Positions 15,979 to 23,408 of a DNA stretch of 64,000 bases are shown here, piece after piece (the stretch's first letter is position 1; each line of letters begins with the position of its first letter). The stretch covers positions 21,382 to 85,381 of the IMG/VR virus record IMGVR_UViG_3300017963_000025; one strand, written 5' to 3'. The stretch comes from a virus. The position numbers and the translations under genes were made by a program. The notes under the pieces are model-generated. The model was given only the letters and a program-made list of their open reading frames with translations, had not been told where the DNA came from and did no database searches.

Positions 15979-16128
15979 ATGTGTCGAAAATGTTCCCATC
16001 TGCGTGAAGCTGTGGCAAAAGCGTGTCTGTGGCACGAACAAGACGCGATTGTAAAAAGTGATGATGACGGGAAATGCCCGATATGCGGAGGTCCTGTAAA
16101 AATTGTGAATGTGTGTGTGGGAATATGA
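15979..16128 (+). CDS. Small zinc-binding protein (49 aa)
   Basis: ATG 15979 opens a 49-codon frame with CRKC at the start and CPIC in the middle, a minimal zinc ribbon, ending ATGA-coupled to the next zinc-finger gene. No strong ribosome site is seen upstream. It is probably real because of the paired knuckles and the coupling, but short. Confidence 0.4.
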   Translation: MCRKCSHLREAVAKACLWHEQDAIVKSDDDGKCPICGGPVKIVNVCVGI

Positions 16129-16346
16129 ACATCTCGAAAATATGCCCACGATGCGGACGCACCTTTCCGAATATGAAAGCGCACATCCGCTGTTCATGCG
16201 GTTCAGTGATAGGTGATTGTTTCAGGTGCGGGCGGGCTATGGAAATTATTGACCATAGTCCGCTGTGCGAAAACTGCTTACAAGAAAGGGATGAAAATGG
16301 ACATTGTGAAAATCGTAGTGGCAATCTGGCAAGCGCTCCCCGATAA
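16125..16346 (+). CDS. Multi-knuckle zinc-finger protein
   Basis: Seen: 73 residues from ATG 16125. Four CxxC or CxC pairs (CPRC, CSC, CFRC, CENC) give at least two zinc-binding modules. The last 15 residues (ENRSGNLASAPR) overlap the next gene and look unselected. Adaptor or nucleic-acid binding is likely; no family was recognised. Confidence 0.5.
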   Translation: MNISKICPRCGRTFPNMKAHIRCSCGSVIGDCFRCGRAMEIIDHSPLCENCLQERDENGHCENRSGNLASAPR

Positions 16347-16434
16347 TTCCCGTCGGGAAATTATCGAAAATCTTGAAGAGGATATTGGAAAATTATTGTC
16401 GGAAATTTTCCGACTGATATTGGAGGACAGATGA
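16297..16434 (+). CDS. Small helical protein (45 aa)
   Basis: ATG 16297 has GAAAGGG 6 nt upstream and gives an amphipathic, acidic helix protein (MDIVKIVVAIWQALPD...LILEDR). It contains a near-perfect inverted repeat at 16341-16366. Its stop overlaps the recT stub start. Confidence 0.45.
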   Translation: MDIVKIVVAIWQALPDNSRREIIENLEEDIGKLLSEIFRLILEDR

Positions 16435-16568
16435 GCTTCGAAATCGCAAAATATTATGCGGCAAGCGATATTGTTCCGGCACATTTCAGAAAGCCGGAAA
16501 ACGCGTTCATCGCGTTACAGATGGCAGAACGCATGAATATTGACCCCTTCATGCTAATGCAGAATTGA
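16431..16568 (+). pseudogene. recT recombinase, truncated N-terminal stub
   Basis: Seen: 45 codons (YYAASDIVPAHFRKPENAF, LQMAERMNIDPFMLMQN) that match the N-terminus of RecT single-strand annealing proteins, which then continue for about 200 more residues. Here a TGA follows MQN directly. The loss removes the whole annealing core. The remaining start has GGAGG and would still be translated. It marks a deletion endpoint shared with the hydrolase fragment downstream. Confidence 0.82.
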
Positions 16569-16836
16569 AGCCCCGGATATATCAGAGGGATTTTCGGAAA
16601 TCCGTACCCCTCCGGTACGGTATCGGGTACATGCCGCAGACTTTGACGGATGGTTGGCAGAGAATGACTATCCTGATATTGGTGACCCCATCACTGAAAA
16701 TGTGCGCAAAATAAAGGAATTATATGAAGATTTGTCCAATTTTGTTATCATTTGGACCTGTCGGCACGGGGATACGTTGAATCAGGCACGGTGGTGGTTA
16801 CGTCAAAATGACATTCCGTTTGACGCAATCAATTAG
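16559..16836 (+). pseudogene. HAD-like phage hydrolase lacking its start
   Basis: Seen: an open frame from 16559 with HAADFDGWLAENDYPDIGDP, then NFVIIWTCRHGD, LNQARWWL and IPFDAIN, the motif order of small phage HAD-type phosphatases (DxDG, then WTCR). No ATG/GTG precedes the DFDG motif in frame; the first candidate is TTG 16654, after the catalytic Asp. The upstream 25 codons come from the recT junction. The enzyme is probably lost or non-catalytic. Confidence 0.7.
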
Positions 16837-16885
16837 AATCCATTGTTTGAAACGGGAAGCCGCAAAATATTTGCACATATGTATT

Positions 16886-16913
16886 TTGACGACCGGAACG
16901 GGTAGTGTACAAT
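16886..16913 (+). promoter_or_regulatory. Promoter
   Basis: TTGACG 16886, 16-nt spacer, TACAAT 16908, 18 bp ahead of the GTG of the next zinc-ribbon gene. It does not carry the AGG spacer motif of the main promoter family. Confidence 0.6.
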
Positions 16914-16930
16914 AAGCAGAGGAGGGTATT

Positions 16931-17116
16931 GTGTTTTGGGGGAAAGGAAAAAAAGTAATGTGTGGTGTATGCCATAAATGGGTGGAAAAGTCGAAACTAA
17001 AAAAATTGTGGCATACGGACATCGTGACGGATTCGGACAATTCGCAACGGGCCGAGGGTCCGTTCCAACCTATTCTGATTTGCAATGAATGCATGAAAAT
17101 GAAGGTGAATACCTAA
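16931..17116 (+). CDS. Small zinc-ribbon protein
   Basis: Seen: 61 residues from GTG 16931 (GGAGGG upstream). CGVC and CNEC knuckles are about 38 residues apart, with a basic stretch KWVEKSKLKK between them. It is the first gene after a promoter and is followed 11 bp later by a small lipoprotein. Function unknown. Confidence 0.6.
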   Translation: MFWGKGKKVMCGVCHKWVEKSKLKKLWHTDIVTDSDNSQRAEGPFQPILICNECMKMKVNT

Positions 17117-17127
17117 CAGGGGGGAGA

Positions 17128-17274
17128 GTGAAACGTATCAAACTTATATTTGTCGTGGTGGTTATAACATTCCTGTGTGGTTGTGTCAGTGGGGAGAAAA
17201 AGCCAATGAATGACAATATCGACCCAATCCGCCAACAACATGAGCTAAAAAGGAATATTGATCTTGATGCTTGA
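17128..17274 (+). CDS. Small predicted lipoprotein (48 aa)
   Basis: GTG 17128 has GGGGGGAG 5 nt upstream. Residues VKRIKLIFVVVVITFLCGC form a signal with a lipobox ending FLCGC, and the mature peptide of about 30 residues is polar. Size and topology resemble small outer-membrane phage lipoproteins such as Rz1-type spanins or exclusion factors, but proline richness typical of Rz1 is missing. Confidence 0.55.
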   Translation: MKRIKLIFVVVVITFLCGCVSGEKKPMNDNIDPIRQQHELKRNIDLDA

Positions 17275-17300
17275 CAATATCCCTATGTATGTGCTAATCT
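17271..17300 (+). promoter_or_regulatory. Putative promoter
   Basis: TTGACA 17271, 18-nt spacer with TCCCTATG, TAATCT 17295. It faces the terminator at 17402 and then the Mom-like gene. A second TTGACA at 17350 has no good -10 box. Confidence 0.5.
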
Positions 17301-17401
17301 GGGATATCAGGAAACAGGAAGAACAAAGCATAATCGTCAATGGCTTGGCTTGACAATAACAATTTTTTCCTTGTTCCGACTGTTTCCCTATTCCCTCGGT
17401 G

Positions 17402-17431
17402 GCGGGGGGCCGGGTGGCTCCCCGCTTTTTT
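17402..17431 (+). terminator. Rho-independent terminator
   Basis: A GCGGGG...CCCCGC stem is followed by six T, 20-50 bp before the Mom-like start. It would end or attenuate transcripts from the 17271 promoter. Confidence 0.7.
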
Positions 17432-17449
17432 ATATTAGGAGGGGTGTGT

Positions 17450-18136
17450 ATGATACCGAACTTTGAACTTAGACACATGAAGCCGACAAGCGCAAAACTT
17501 TTTATGCGTCGATGGCATTATACGCATACGTGCGGAAATATTGTTTGTGCGCACGGATTTTATGTGGAAAACCGACTATCCGCGATTGTTTCCTATACGC
17601 CTCCCGTGGGGCGGCACCTCCCAAACAGCATTTTGGAAAACGGGATTTACTCGGAATTTTTGGAATTGCAGAGATTGTTTACACATGACCGATTGCCGAA
17701 AAACAGTGAATCCAAGTGCGTGTCAATGAGTTTGAAGCGATTGAAACAGGATTATCCGAAGGTGGTTGTGGTCGTATCCTATGCGGATTCCGGGGCGGGT
17801 CATGTGGGATACGTATATCAGGCGACTAACTGGATTTATACTGGGAAAGCGTCCAACGAGCTTAAGATATTTATCGACGGAAAACGGGTTCACCGACGAT
17901 CTTTGGTGGCAAGATACGGGACATCCGGGGTGCAAAAATTAAAATCCATGGGTCTGGATATTCGTGTGAGTGACGAACGGTTCCACAAACACCGCTATAT
18001 TTTTGTTTTGGCCTCGTCAAAACGGGAACGGAAGCGAACGGTGCGACGGTTGAAGGTGACCCCGCTTCCGTACCCAAAGGGAAATATTCGGTATTACGAT
18101 TGCGGGGCGAGTTGCTTTGACAAGATAGAAGGATAA
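17450..18136 (+). CDS. Mom-like DNA modification protein (GNAT fold)
   Basis: Seen: 228 residues from ATG 17450 (GGAGGGG upstream). The core ELQRLFTHDRLPKNSESKCVSMSLKRLK, VVSYADSGAGHVGYVYQATNWIYTGKA strongly resembles Mu Mom and its relatives, which convert adenine in phage DNA to a carbamoylmethyl-type base and so block restriction. The C-terminus is Arg/Lys-rich, consistent with DNA binding. A terminator just upstream suggests tight control, as is known for Mom. It is intact, unlike the methyltransferases around it. Confidence 0.78.
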   Translation: MIPNFELRHMKPTSAKLFMRRWHYTHTCGNIVCAHGFYVENRLSAIVSYTPPVGRHLPNSILENGIYSEFLELQRLFTHDRLPKNSESKCVSMSLKRLKQDYPKVVVVVSYADSGAGHVGYVYQATNWIYTGKASNELKIFIDGKRVHRRSLVARYGTSGVQKLKSMGLDIRVSDERFHKHRYIFVLASSKRERKRTVRRLKVTPLPYPKGNIRYYDCGASCFDKIEG

Positions 18137-18141
18137 TTGTT

Positions 18142-18351
18142 ATGACACGTGCATGGTCGTGGAAGTGTAAGAAATGCGGGATGACACACTCATTCATCCT
18201 TTTTAACCCCAGGCCCCCCGGACGGTATAAAAAATGTGACAATACCGAATGCGGAGGATTGATGGAACGGTATGAATTGGGGGAGCAATTTTATACTATG
18301 ATATATGCTTCGAGATCAGCAGGAACCGGCCAAATTCAGCGGCGGGCTTGA
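18142..18351 (+). CDS. Small zinc-ribbon protein
   Basis: Seen: 69 residues, ATG 18142. CKKC and CDNTEC flank a basic Pro-rich loop (FNPRPPGRYKK), giving a zinc ribbon. The last dozen residues lack conserved character and may come from a junction just before the methyltransferase. It lies 5 bp after the Mom-like gene, so it may be a partner. Confidence 0.55.
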   Translation: MTRAWSWKCKKCGMTHSFILFNPRPPGRYKKCDNTECGGLMERYELGEQFYTMIYASRSAGTGQIQRRA

Positions 18352-19228
18352 AGGATGAGAGAGCTTTCGCTTTTCACGGGGGCCGGCGGCGGGCTGCTTG
18401 CTGGCATGAAGCTCGGATGGGAGCCAGTAGGTTATGTCGAAAACAACGACTATCGGCAGCGAGTTATCAGGCAAAGGATTATTGACGGTTTCTTGCCAAA
18501 GGCACCGATCTTCGGTGATATCAAAGCATTCGTTAGTGAAGGGTACGCCGCAAGCTATCAGGGAATGGTTGATATCATTAGCGGCGGATTCCCCTGCCAG
18601 GACATCTCCGTTGCCGGAAAAGGCAAAGGTATTACCGGTAAAAAATCATCTCTCTGGTTTGCAATGGCCGATGCCATACGCATCATTCGACCCCGATACG
18701 TATTCATTGAAAACAGCCCAATGCTCCTTACTCGCGGATTCGAGTACGTCCTTGGTTCGCTTTTCGAAATGGGGTATGATGCGACGTGGGGTATTATATC
18801 CGCTGCCGACGTTGGCGCGTGGCATATCAGGAAAAGAATCTGGATTTTTGCTTCCCACACCGACGGTAAACGGCAACTACAACCGAAAAGGCGCGTCCAA
18901 ACATTCGGGGGACGGATTGGCCACGGCAATTAAACGACTGCTCCACACATCGACGGTACAGGATGCAAAAAATAATGCTTCGGGAAGTCATGCGAATCCG
19001 AAACACACCGGTTTTCTAAATCCCGACTGGGTGGAATGGTTCATGGGATGGCCGGTGGGATGGTCCGATGTCAGAACGCTGAATAAACTTGTGTGGCTCC
19101 CGATAAACATGTGGCCTAATATTAAGCCAATCACGTACAAAAAAGAAAACAGAAGAAATCGCGTCAAAGCTATCGGTGACGGGCAGGTTCCGCAGGCGGC
19201 GATTCTGGCATGGAATATCTTGTCTGGT

Positions 19229-19244
19229 CCGCAAACGTTTGCGG
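19229..19244. repeat. Dispersed palindrome 5
   Basis: Perfect core in the 3' end of the C5 methyltransferase pseudogene, 17 bp before the convergent hairpin. Confidence 0.9.
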
Positions 19245-19260
19245 ACTTAATCCAGTGTTT

Positions 19261-19283
19261 TACCCCCGGTTTGACCGGGGGTA
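19261..19283. terminator. Strong hairpin between convergent gene blocks
   Basis: Perfect 10-bp arms TACCCCCGGT and ACCGGGGGTA with a 3-nt loop, placed between rightward genes ending at 19288 and leftward genes ending at 19321. TTTT/AAAA flanks are short, but position and symmetry suggest a bidirectional terminator. Confidence 0.6.
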
Positions 19284-19320
19284 AGTAATACTGCTATTCG
19301 CTTTTAAATTGGTATTTGGT

Positions 19321-19527
19321 TTATTTCACCATTAACCGTATCAAAAATAGAAGATCATTTCCTTCTTCCAAATCATGCCATGGCACCTTCCTCGAATACT
19401 CTTCGTTCGGAACCTGTATGACAGCATGTTCCTCACAAGCCCCTATAATCTGACCTTGTATGTCATTTTTAATCATAACAACTGAATTTTGTTTAATTGT
19501 TCCATCCAAAATGTCTTGATAAGTCAT
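19321..19527 (-). CDS. Hypothetical protein
   Basis: Seen: 68 residues, leftward, with AAAGGAGA 8 nt before ATG. The beta-rich middle (NSVVMIKNDIQGQIIGACEEHAVIQVP) looks like a small barrel, as in KOW/SH3-type proteins. It is the last gene of the leftward block and ends at the strong hairpin. Function unknown. Confidence 0.6.
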   Translation of the reverse strand: MTYQDILDGTIKQNSVVMIKNDIQGQIIGACEEHAVIQVPNEEYSRKVPWHDLEEGNDLLFLIRLMVK

Positions 19528-19641
19528 TTGTTAATCTCCTTTTTATGATACACAGTAAAGTCGGTTTTGCCGTTCAATCGCCACGCTGTTTCATTTTTTT
19601 CCTTTTTGTTTTTCATGCTCTTGCAGTCTCTTTCGTTGTTA

Positions 19642-19833
19642 TTATAGTAAATCACATTCAGAATCGAACACGATTCTCTCATCCTCGTAGCCATAATTTT
19701 CGACCACAGTGCCGCCGTTTGTAATGCAGCATCTTTCAGCTTCCTCCTGTTCTTCCCATATCATGGCGTCAGGATATTCACTAACAAACTTATTCCCGTC
19801 AAAAAATTTTTCCTCGTATTTTATTATAAACAT
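19642..19833 (-). CDS. Hypothetical acidic protein
   Basis: Seen: 63 residues, leftward, GAAAGGGG before ATG. It starts MFIIKYEEKFFDGNKFVSEYPDA and is strongly acidic. A truncated paralogue of its first 25 residues lies at 20621-20698, so the gene has been duplicated. Function unknown. Confidence 0.6.
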   Translation of the reverse strand: MFIIKYEEKFFDGNKFVSEYPDAMIWEEQEEAERCCITNGGTVVENYGYEDERIVFDSECDLL

Positions 19834-19905
19834 TTGTTTCCCCTTTCTTTTGCGTATTCTGCTTCATAATGGCATTGCGTCAAACACATATTCTTTTCGT
19901 TGCAT

Positions 19906-19921
19906 GCCCGCCGAAGCGGGC
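19906..19921 (-). terminator. Hairpin after leftward gene
   Basis: GCCCGC-CGAA-GCGGGC, 23 bp beyond the stop of the 177-residue leftward gene. There is no T run, so intrinsic termination is doubtful; it may protect the mRNA 3' end. Confidence 0.4.
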
Positions 19922-19943
19922 TGGTTGCGGACGTTTGATTGTA

Positions 19944-20477
19944 CTATATTAGGACCATGTTATTTCCAGCAATATTTGTTTCAATATGTGTGGGTTTTGA
20001 ATCAACAGGCTTGCCCATATTTTCCTTGTAAATGAAATCCGAAACATGGTATGCGTTTACAAACTCTTGCGGGTACACATCATTGACTGGCATGTCCAAC
20101 TTAATGCTGCCGTCCCGTGACCTTCCAACCAACCAACGTTCACCCTCAATCGACACACGTACCATTTCATCCTCTTCGGCATTAGCCGTGCCATTTCGGA
20201 TAATATCAAGATATTTGCAACTTGCCTCATCCTGCAATTCGTCAGAAAGACGAACTTGGACAAATGTGTTTGCTCCGTAGCGTAGTACGTCGCCAGTTGC
20301 ATGGTCACGTTTGAGTACTTCAAAATTAGTTGCGAATTCTTCCACATCCCTGAAATTTACAGCTCTGTCACGAACCGTAAACAGGATCAGTCCATCCATG
20401 TCTCTGACGCTAACTTGCTTTGTATTGTATCCCAATGTTTGTTTCATTTCTTTTCTGATTTGCTTCGTTGTTGTCAT
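19944..20477 (-). CDS. Hypothetical protein
   Basis: Seen: 177 residues, leftward from ATG at 20477 with AAGGAG; the longer open frame reaches into its promoter and is not used. The start MTTTKQIRKEMKQ is basic and the rest is acidic, with beta pairs such as NTFVQVRLSDE and VRVSIEGERWLVGRS. It sits directly under the promoter cassette at 20524. No family was recognised. Confidence 0.65.
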   Translation of the reverse strand: MTTTKQIRKEMKQTLGYNTKQVSVRDMDGLILFTVRDRAVNFRDVEEFATNFEVLKRDHATGDVLRYGANTFVQVRLSDELQDEASCKYLDIIRNGTANAEEDEMVRVSIEGERWLVGRSRDGSIKLDMPVNDVYPQEFVNAYHVSDFIYKENMGKPVDSKPTHIETNIAGNNMVLI

Positions 20478-20523
20478 GGCTTGGCTCCTTTTTGGTTTGG
20501 GTTTCTCTCGCTGTCTGGAATAT

Positions 20524-20552
20524 ATAATAATTCCTTTTAAGGCAATTGTCAA
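20524..20552 (-). promoter_or_regulatory. Leftward promoter (cassette copy 1)
   Basis: Read leftward: TTGACA (20547-20552), 17-nt spacer with GCCTTAAAAGG, TATTAT (20524-20529). Upstream lies an A/T-rich track to 20600 and then TGTACATCCGTGTA. The whole unit recurs at four other places. Confidence 0.85.
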
Positions 20553-20620
20553 GTATTATTTTTCATATTTTTATTTTTTTTACACGGATGTACACTAATG
20601 AGTACCTGTTTTTATTTTGG

Positions 20621-20698
20621 TTATTTCGTCCATTCCGGATACTCATCCGTCCATCGATTTCCGTCGAAAAATTTTTCACTGTGCTTTATTATGAACAT
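20621..20698 (-). pseudogene. Truncated paralogue of the 19642 gene
   Basis: Leftward ATG at 20698 opens 25 codons, MFIIKHSEKFFDGNRW..., that match the N-terminus of the gene at 19642-19833 and then stop at a TAA. It lies behind its own promoter copy at 20743-20771. Confidence 0.75.
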
Positions 20699-20742
20699 CT
20701 TTCCCTCTATTGCTTTAGTGTTTTCCCCGTTACTGATTAATA

Positions 20743-20771
20743 TCAGTAATGCCTTATAAGGAAATTGTCAA
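20743..20771 (-). promoter_or_regulatory. Leftward promoter (cassette copy 2)
   Basis: Leftward TTGACA (20766-20771), 17-nt spacer with the perfect dyad CCTTATAAGG, weak -10 TACTGA. ACACGGATGTACA follows upstream as in copy 1. Confidence 0.65.
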
Positions 20772-20897
20772 GCATTATTTTCACATCGAACAAACTTTAC
20801 ACGGATGTACACTGTCGGATAATACCACACCCTGGCCATGCCACTTTCGGCACGATGTGGGGCATACGTGTAACACGGAAGGCACACGGCACAGGCA

Positions 20898-20919
20898 ATC
20901 TGCAACTGTAGTTGCAGAT
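20898..20919. repeat. 22-bp dyad
   Basis: Perfect 10-bp arms ATCTGCAACT and AGTTGCAGAT separated by 2 nt; a likely protein-binding dyad at the left end of the gene-free region. Confidence 0.7.
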
Positions 20920-20953
20920 ATGTGTAACGTATTGATATCACAAGGATTGTTAT

Positions 20954-20969
20954 CCGCAAACGTTTGCGG
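20954..20969. repeat. Dispersed palindrome 6
   Basis: Perfect core in the gene-free control region, beside a TATC dyad. Confidence 0.9.
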
Positions 20970-21520
20970 ACATGTGGGAAGTCTGGAAACGCTATGCACA
21001 ATCCGATTTGTGTGTGCGGATACCATGCTTGTCCGATGTCCGTTGGTGCGGAACCAGGATGTGGCGGGCAGAAACAGAATCATGGTTGGCCGAGATAAAA
21101 TCGTGGGGGGTCGAAATCCGGAATTAGAAATCCATACGTAAGCAAAGGAAATAACGATATACATAGTATGAGCATGAGTAATAATGCATAATCGTGGCAG
21201 GGAGACAAGCGTAACACCAGCAATACAAGCATAGCGCAGTAATAACGTAAGCATCAATGCTGTGGTCGTGGGAGTCGGGAAACTAACAGACAACAGGTAA
21301 TAAGAAGAACAATAAGAAATCGTGGGGTCGATAACAACAACTGGCAATTACACACATCCTTTACAAATTCACAGAACATATATTATATACGGAACAATAG
21401 CAACAAGCAACAGACAGTATGTAATCACGGGATCGATCCACCATACAGCATAGCGGGAACCGACTGTATGTCGTGGAACATCTGTTTCACATTGAGCATT
21501 AAACATTGAAACATTTGTAA

Positions 21521-21568
21521 ACATTTGTTGAAACATTTGTTGAAACATTTGTTGAAACATTTGTTGAA
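21521..21568. repeat. Four tandem 12-bp iterons
   Basis: ACATTTGTTGAA is repeated four times without error and is preceded by two imperfect units (21503-21520). Each unit holds TGTTGAAACA, itself a dyad. Such iterons are typical initiator-binding sites. Confidence 0.8.
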
Positions 21569-21723
21569 AAAAGCCTTACCGCTCAAACCTAGAGTATCAA
21601 GGGTTTACGTTAGCCAACCTAGCTTAGCCAACCTGGAAGAACATGCGAATCGTGTACAAAATAACCGAAAACAACCCAATATGATTATATTGGGTTATAT
21701 TTTACACAAATGTACACGTAAAA

Positions 21724-22500
21724 TGACGCGCTTTAGCGTGAAATCGTGCTTGCGTCATGCGTTTTAAGGCAATTGCGTCATGGATCACGATGCGAAAATC
21801 TCAGGCATACCCGGTGTTGCCAGCCCAGTGTAGTATACTTTCAATTGTGATGTCAATATGTTACGATTTATGGCAATCTTCAAGTTGACAATCTTTCAAT
21901 TGCGGTATCCGTATGCGGTGGCGGGGTATTGCCCTTCCCGGAATTGACGCAATCATCCCATTTTTTCCGTATGGTTTCCGCCTGAAACCGGGAAAATCGC
22001 TTGTGTCATTTTGCGTCATGAACTTGATCTTGGCACTAATTTTTACAATTCTCGTAACTGACTGATATAATTGCAGATCGAAAATTTCTGAGACGCAGGG
22101 AAGGTCGTCTTGCTTTCTGCCATATTTTGCTGTTTTGCGTCATAAATCGGGGGAAATCGGGGTGTTTTTTCGCATTTTTTGGCTGATTTTGCCGGATTTT
22201 CTTGCTATTTTCCCTATCTCCGCCGGTTATTTCCTTATTTTTCCATTGGAATATTGGGAATTGATCCATACCCTATTTGGTATTGCTCCTGCTTTTCACT
22301 TATTCAGTAATATCAATGGGTTACGAATTCGAGTACATGGTGAAATCCCGTTGTTTTGCGTCATATTGCGTCAAAACCCGCTACTTTTTTCAAGTTATGG
22401 CTAACTTCCAGAACGTATTGATATGATTACAAATCGAAAATTTTGAGTCTACAGGGGTTGTCGCAAAATCACCTTGTGGTAACCCGCTGTTTTGCGTCAT
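21724..22500. repeat. Scattered TTGCGTCA boxes
   Basis: TTGCGTCA, often within TTTTGCGTCAT, occurs near 21750, 21774, 22011, 22133, 22354, 22366 and 22490, with inverted copies near 21724 and 21945. Spacing is irregular. Confidence 0.75.
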
Positions 22501-22554
22501 TTTTTACCTGATTTCGGAGTGAATTGGAAACGGGAAACACGGGAGAAATGGGAA

Positions 22555-22666
22555 CCGAACATTATTCTGCCAATGACTGGTTTAACAGAACAATGTTCGG
22601 CAAATTGCATTATACATACGCAGAATAATATTCGGTATTGTTCTTGAATTGCCGAATATTATTCTG
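22555..22666. repeat. Four 15-bp sites in two inverted pairs
   Basis: CCGAACATTATTCTG (22555), CAGAACAATGTTCGG (22586), CAGAATAATATTCGG (22621) and CCGAATATTATTCTG (22652). Orientation is + - - +; the start distances are 31, 35 and 31 bp, so partners lie about three helical turns apart. Confidence 0.85.
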
Positions 22667-22807
22667 TGCTTAGATCGCTTTCAGATAACCATCCGCTTTC
22701 ATCTCCGTTATCGTACCTGATTTTATATTTTTCCCAAATGATTGGTTTTTTAAAAGCTGGTAGCGATCTGTTCTGTATGCATATTATTGTTGCCCCCATA
22801 TTTTTAT

Positions 22808-22999
22808 TCAACCCAGAAGCCATGTGTGCCGGTGACAAAATATCATGCCAAGTTTTTTATCCTGCGACCACGATCTTAGAAGATCGTTGTCTTCCCCGAT
22901 GGTATCCCCGCATCCGTCCGCGCTACAGGTAAATTTTCTGACGAAACACGGATCTGTGTGGTTGAGGGAAAAGCATCCGGAATCACAATAGTAGTGGTC
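22808..22999 (-). pseudogene. Degenerate paralogue of the 24085 gene (C/H-rich end)
   Basis: Read leftward, an open stretch (DHYYCDSGCFSLNHTDPCF, then FTCSADGCG) matches the Cys/His-rich C-terminus of the gene at 24085-24495, then runs on to a TGA at 22808. No start or N-terminal part is present. The DNA match to 24098-24225 is obvious by eye. Confidence 0.7.
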
Positions 23000-23079
23000 A
23001 AATCGACAACACCGATAATCCGGTGTCCTTATCCTATTATTTATATTATCACAAAAGAAGACTATTAAAAAGTTAAAAA

Positions 23080-23352
23080 TTACGCTTTCAAATGTTCTTT
23101 TATTATTTCAGCAAATTGTTCTTCAAGCTCATCAATTTCCTTTTCGATATTTAATGGGAACAATATTCTAAATGTGTGATAAATACGGCTTGGAAAGTCA
23201 AAATATCCATTATCACAATGTTTGTCTATTTCGATATCAAATTCGTCTTCTTTCACTCCGATGTTTTCCGCAACGTTGGCGAGAACGGGATCGTCCGAAA
23301 TTTCTTCCGCTGCAAAATAGCTGTAGCCCAATTTTGTGAATTCGTATCTCAT
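23080..23352 (-). CDS. Hypothetical acidic protein
   Basis: Seen: 90 residues, leftward, perfect AAGGAGG 4-5 nt before ATG. It starts MRYEFTKLGYSYFAAEEIS and has a long acidic C-terminal helix (NIEKEIDELEEQFAEIIKE). A perfect dispersed palindrome lies 40 bp upstream of the start. Function unknown. Confidence 0.65.
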   Translation of the reverse strand: MRYEFTKLGYSYFAAEEISDDPVLANVAENIGVKEDEFDIEIDKHCDNGYFDFPSRIYHTFRILFPLNIEKEIDELEEQFAEIIKEHLKA

Positions 23353-23392
23353 GATACCTCCTTTTCTGTCAGGGTAAATCCAAGGGTGTCAT

Positions 23393-23408
23393 CCGCAAAC
23401 GTTTGCGG
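23393..23408. repeat. Dispersed palindrome 7
   Basis: Perfect core upstream of the leftward gene starting at 23352. Confidence 0.9.

Larger units (their letters stand above)
18355..19288 (+). pseudogene. C5-cytosine DNA methyltransferase, frameshifted and lacking its target-recognition region
   Basis: Seen: frame 1 (18355-18933) has motif I LSLFTGAGGG, motif IV GGFPCQDIS with the catalytic Cys, motif VI ENSP and RKRIWIF. From a T5 run at 18842-18846 the coherent sequence moves by one base: LLPTPTVNGNYNRKG, then LNPDWVEWFMGWPVGW and a motif X-like AIGDGQVPQAA up to 19288. Normal family members carry a variable recognition domain between these blocks; here they are directly joined. Removing one T would restore one frame, so a homopolymer error is a possible alternative to true decay. 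The palindrome lies in the 3' end. Confidence 0.8.
20772..23079. other. 2.3-kb gene-free control region, candidate replication origin
   Basis: No open frame here has both a ribosome site and protein-like composition. The stretch holds a dispersed palindrome (20954), a 22-bp dyad, four 12-bp iterons, eight or more TTGCGTCA boxes, a 10-bp-arm hairpin AACCCAATAT/ATATTGGGTT (21673-21696), two TTAGCCAACCT copies (21608-21634), four 15-bp CCGAAYATTRTTCTG sites, and two related segments near 22065-22160 and 22425-22500. This density fits an origin or a regulatory centre between leftward and rightward blocks. Confidence 0.6.

Noticed and set aside
17350-17378. Second TTGACA upstream of the Mom-like gene
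   Set aside because: No acceptable -10 box at 16-18 nt.
20749-21141. 130-residue rightward open frame in the control region
   Set aside because: It starts within a leftward promoter, includes the dispersed palindrome and has no ribosome site; composition is not protein-like.
21369-21560. Leftward open frame starting with repeated MFQQ residues
   Set aside because: The repeats are just the 12-bp iterons read as codons; no ribosome site and no conserved character.
21503-21568. Possible CRISPR array
   Set aside because: The repeats are 12 bp and directly adjacent with no spacers, unlike CRISPR.
22036-22404. Overlapping open frames on both strands (77 and 89 residues)
   Set aside because: They cover the repeated TTGCGTCA region, lack ribosome sites and start at arbitrary points.
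22666-22932. 88-residue rightward frame
   Set aside because: It overlaps the decayed leftward paralogue of the 24085 gene, which explains the sequence better.
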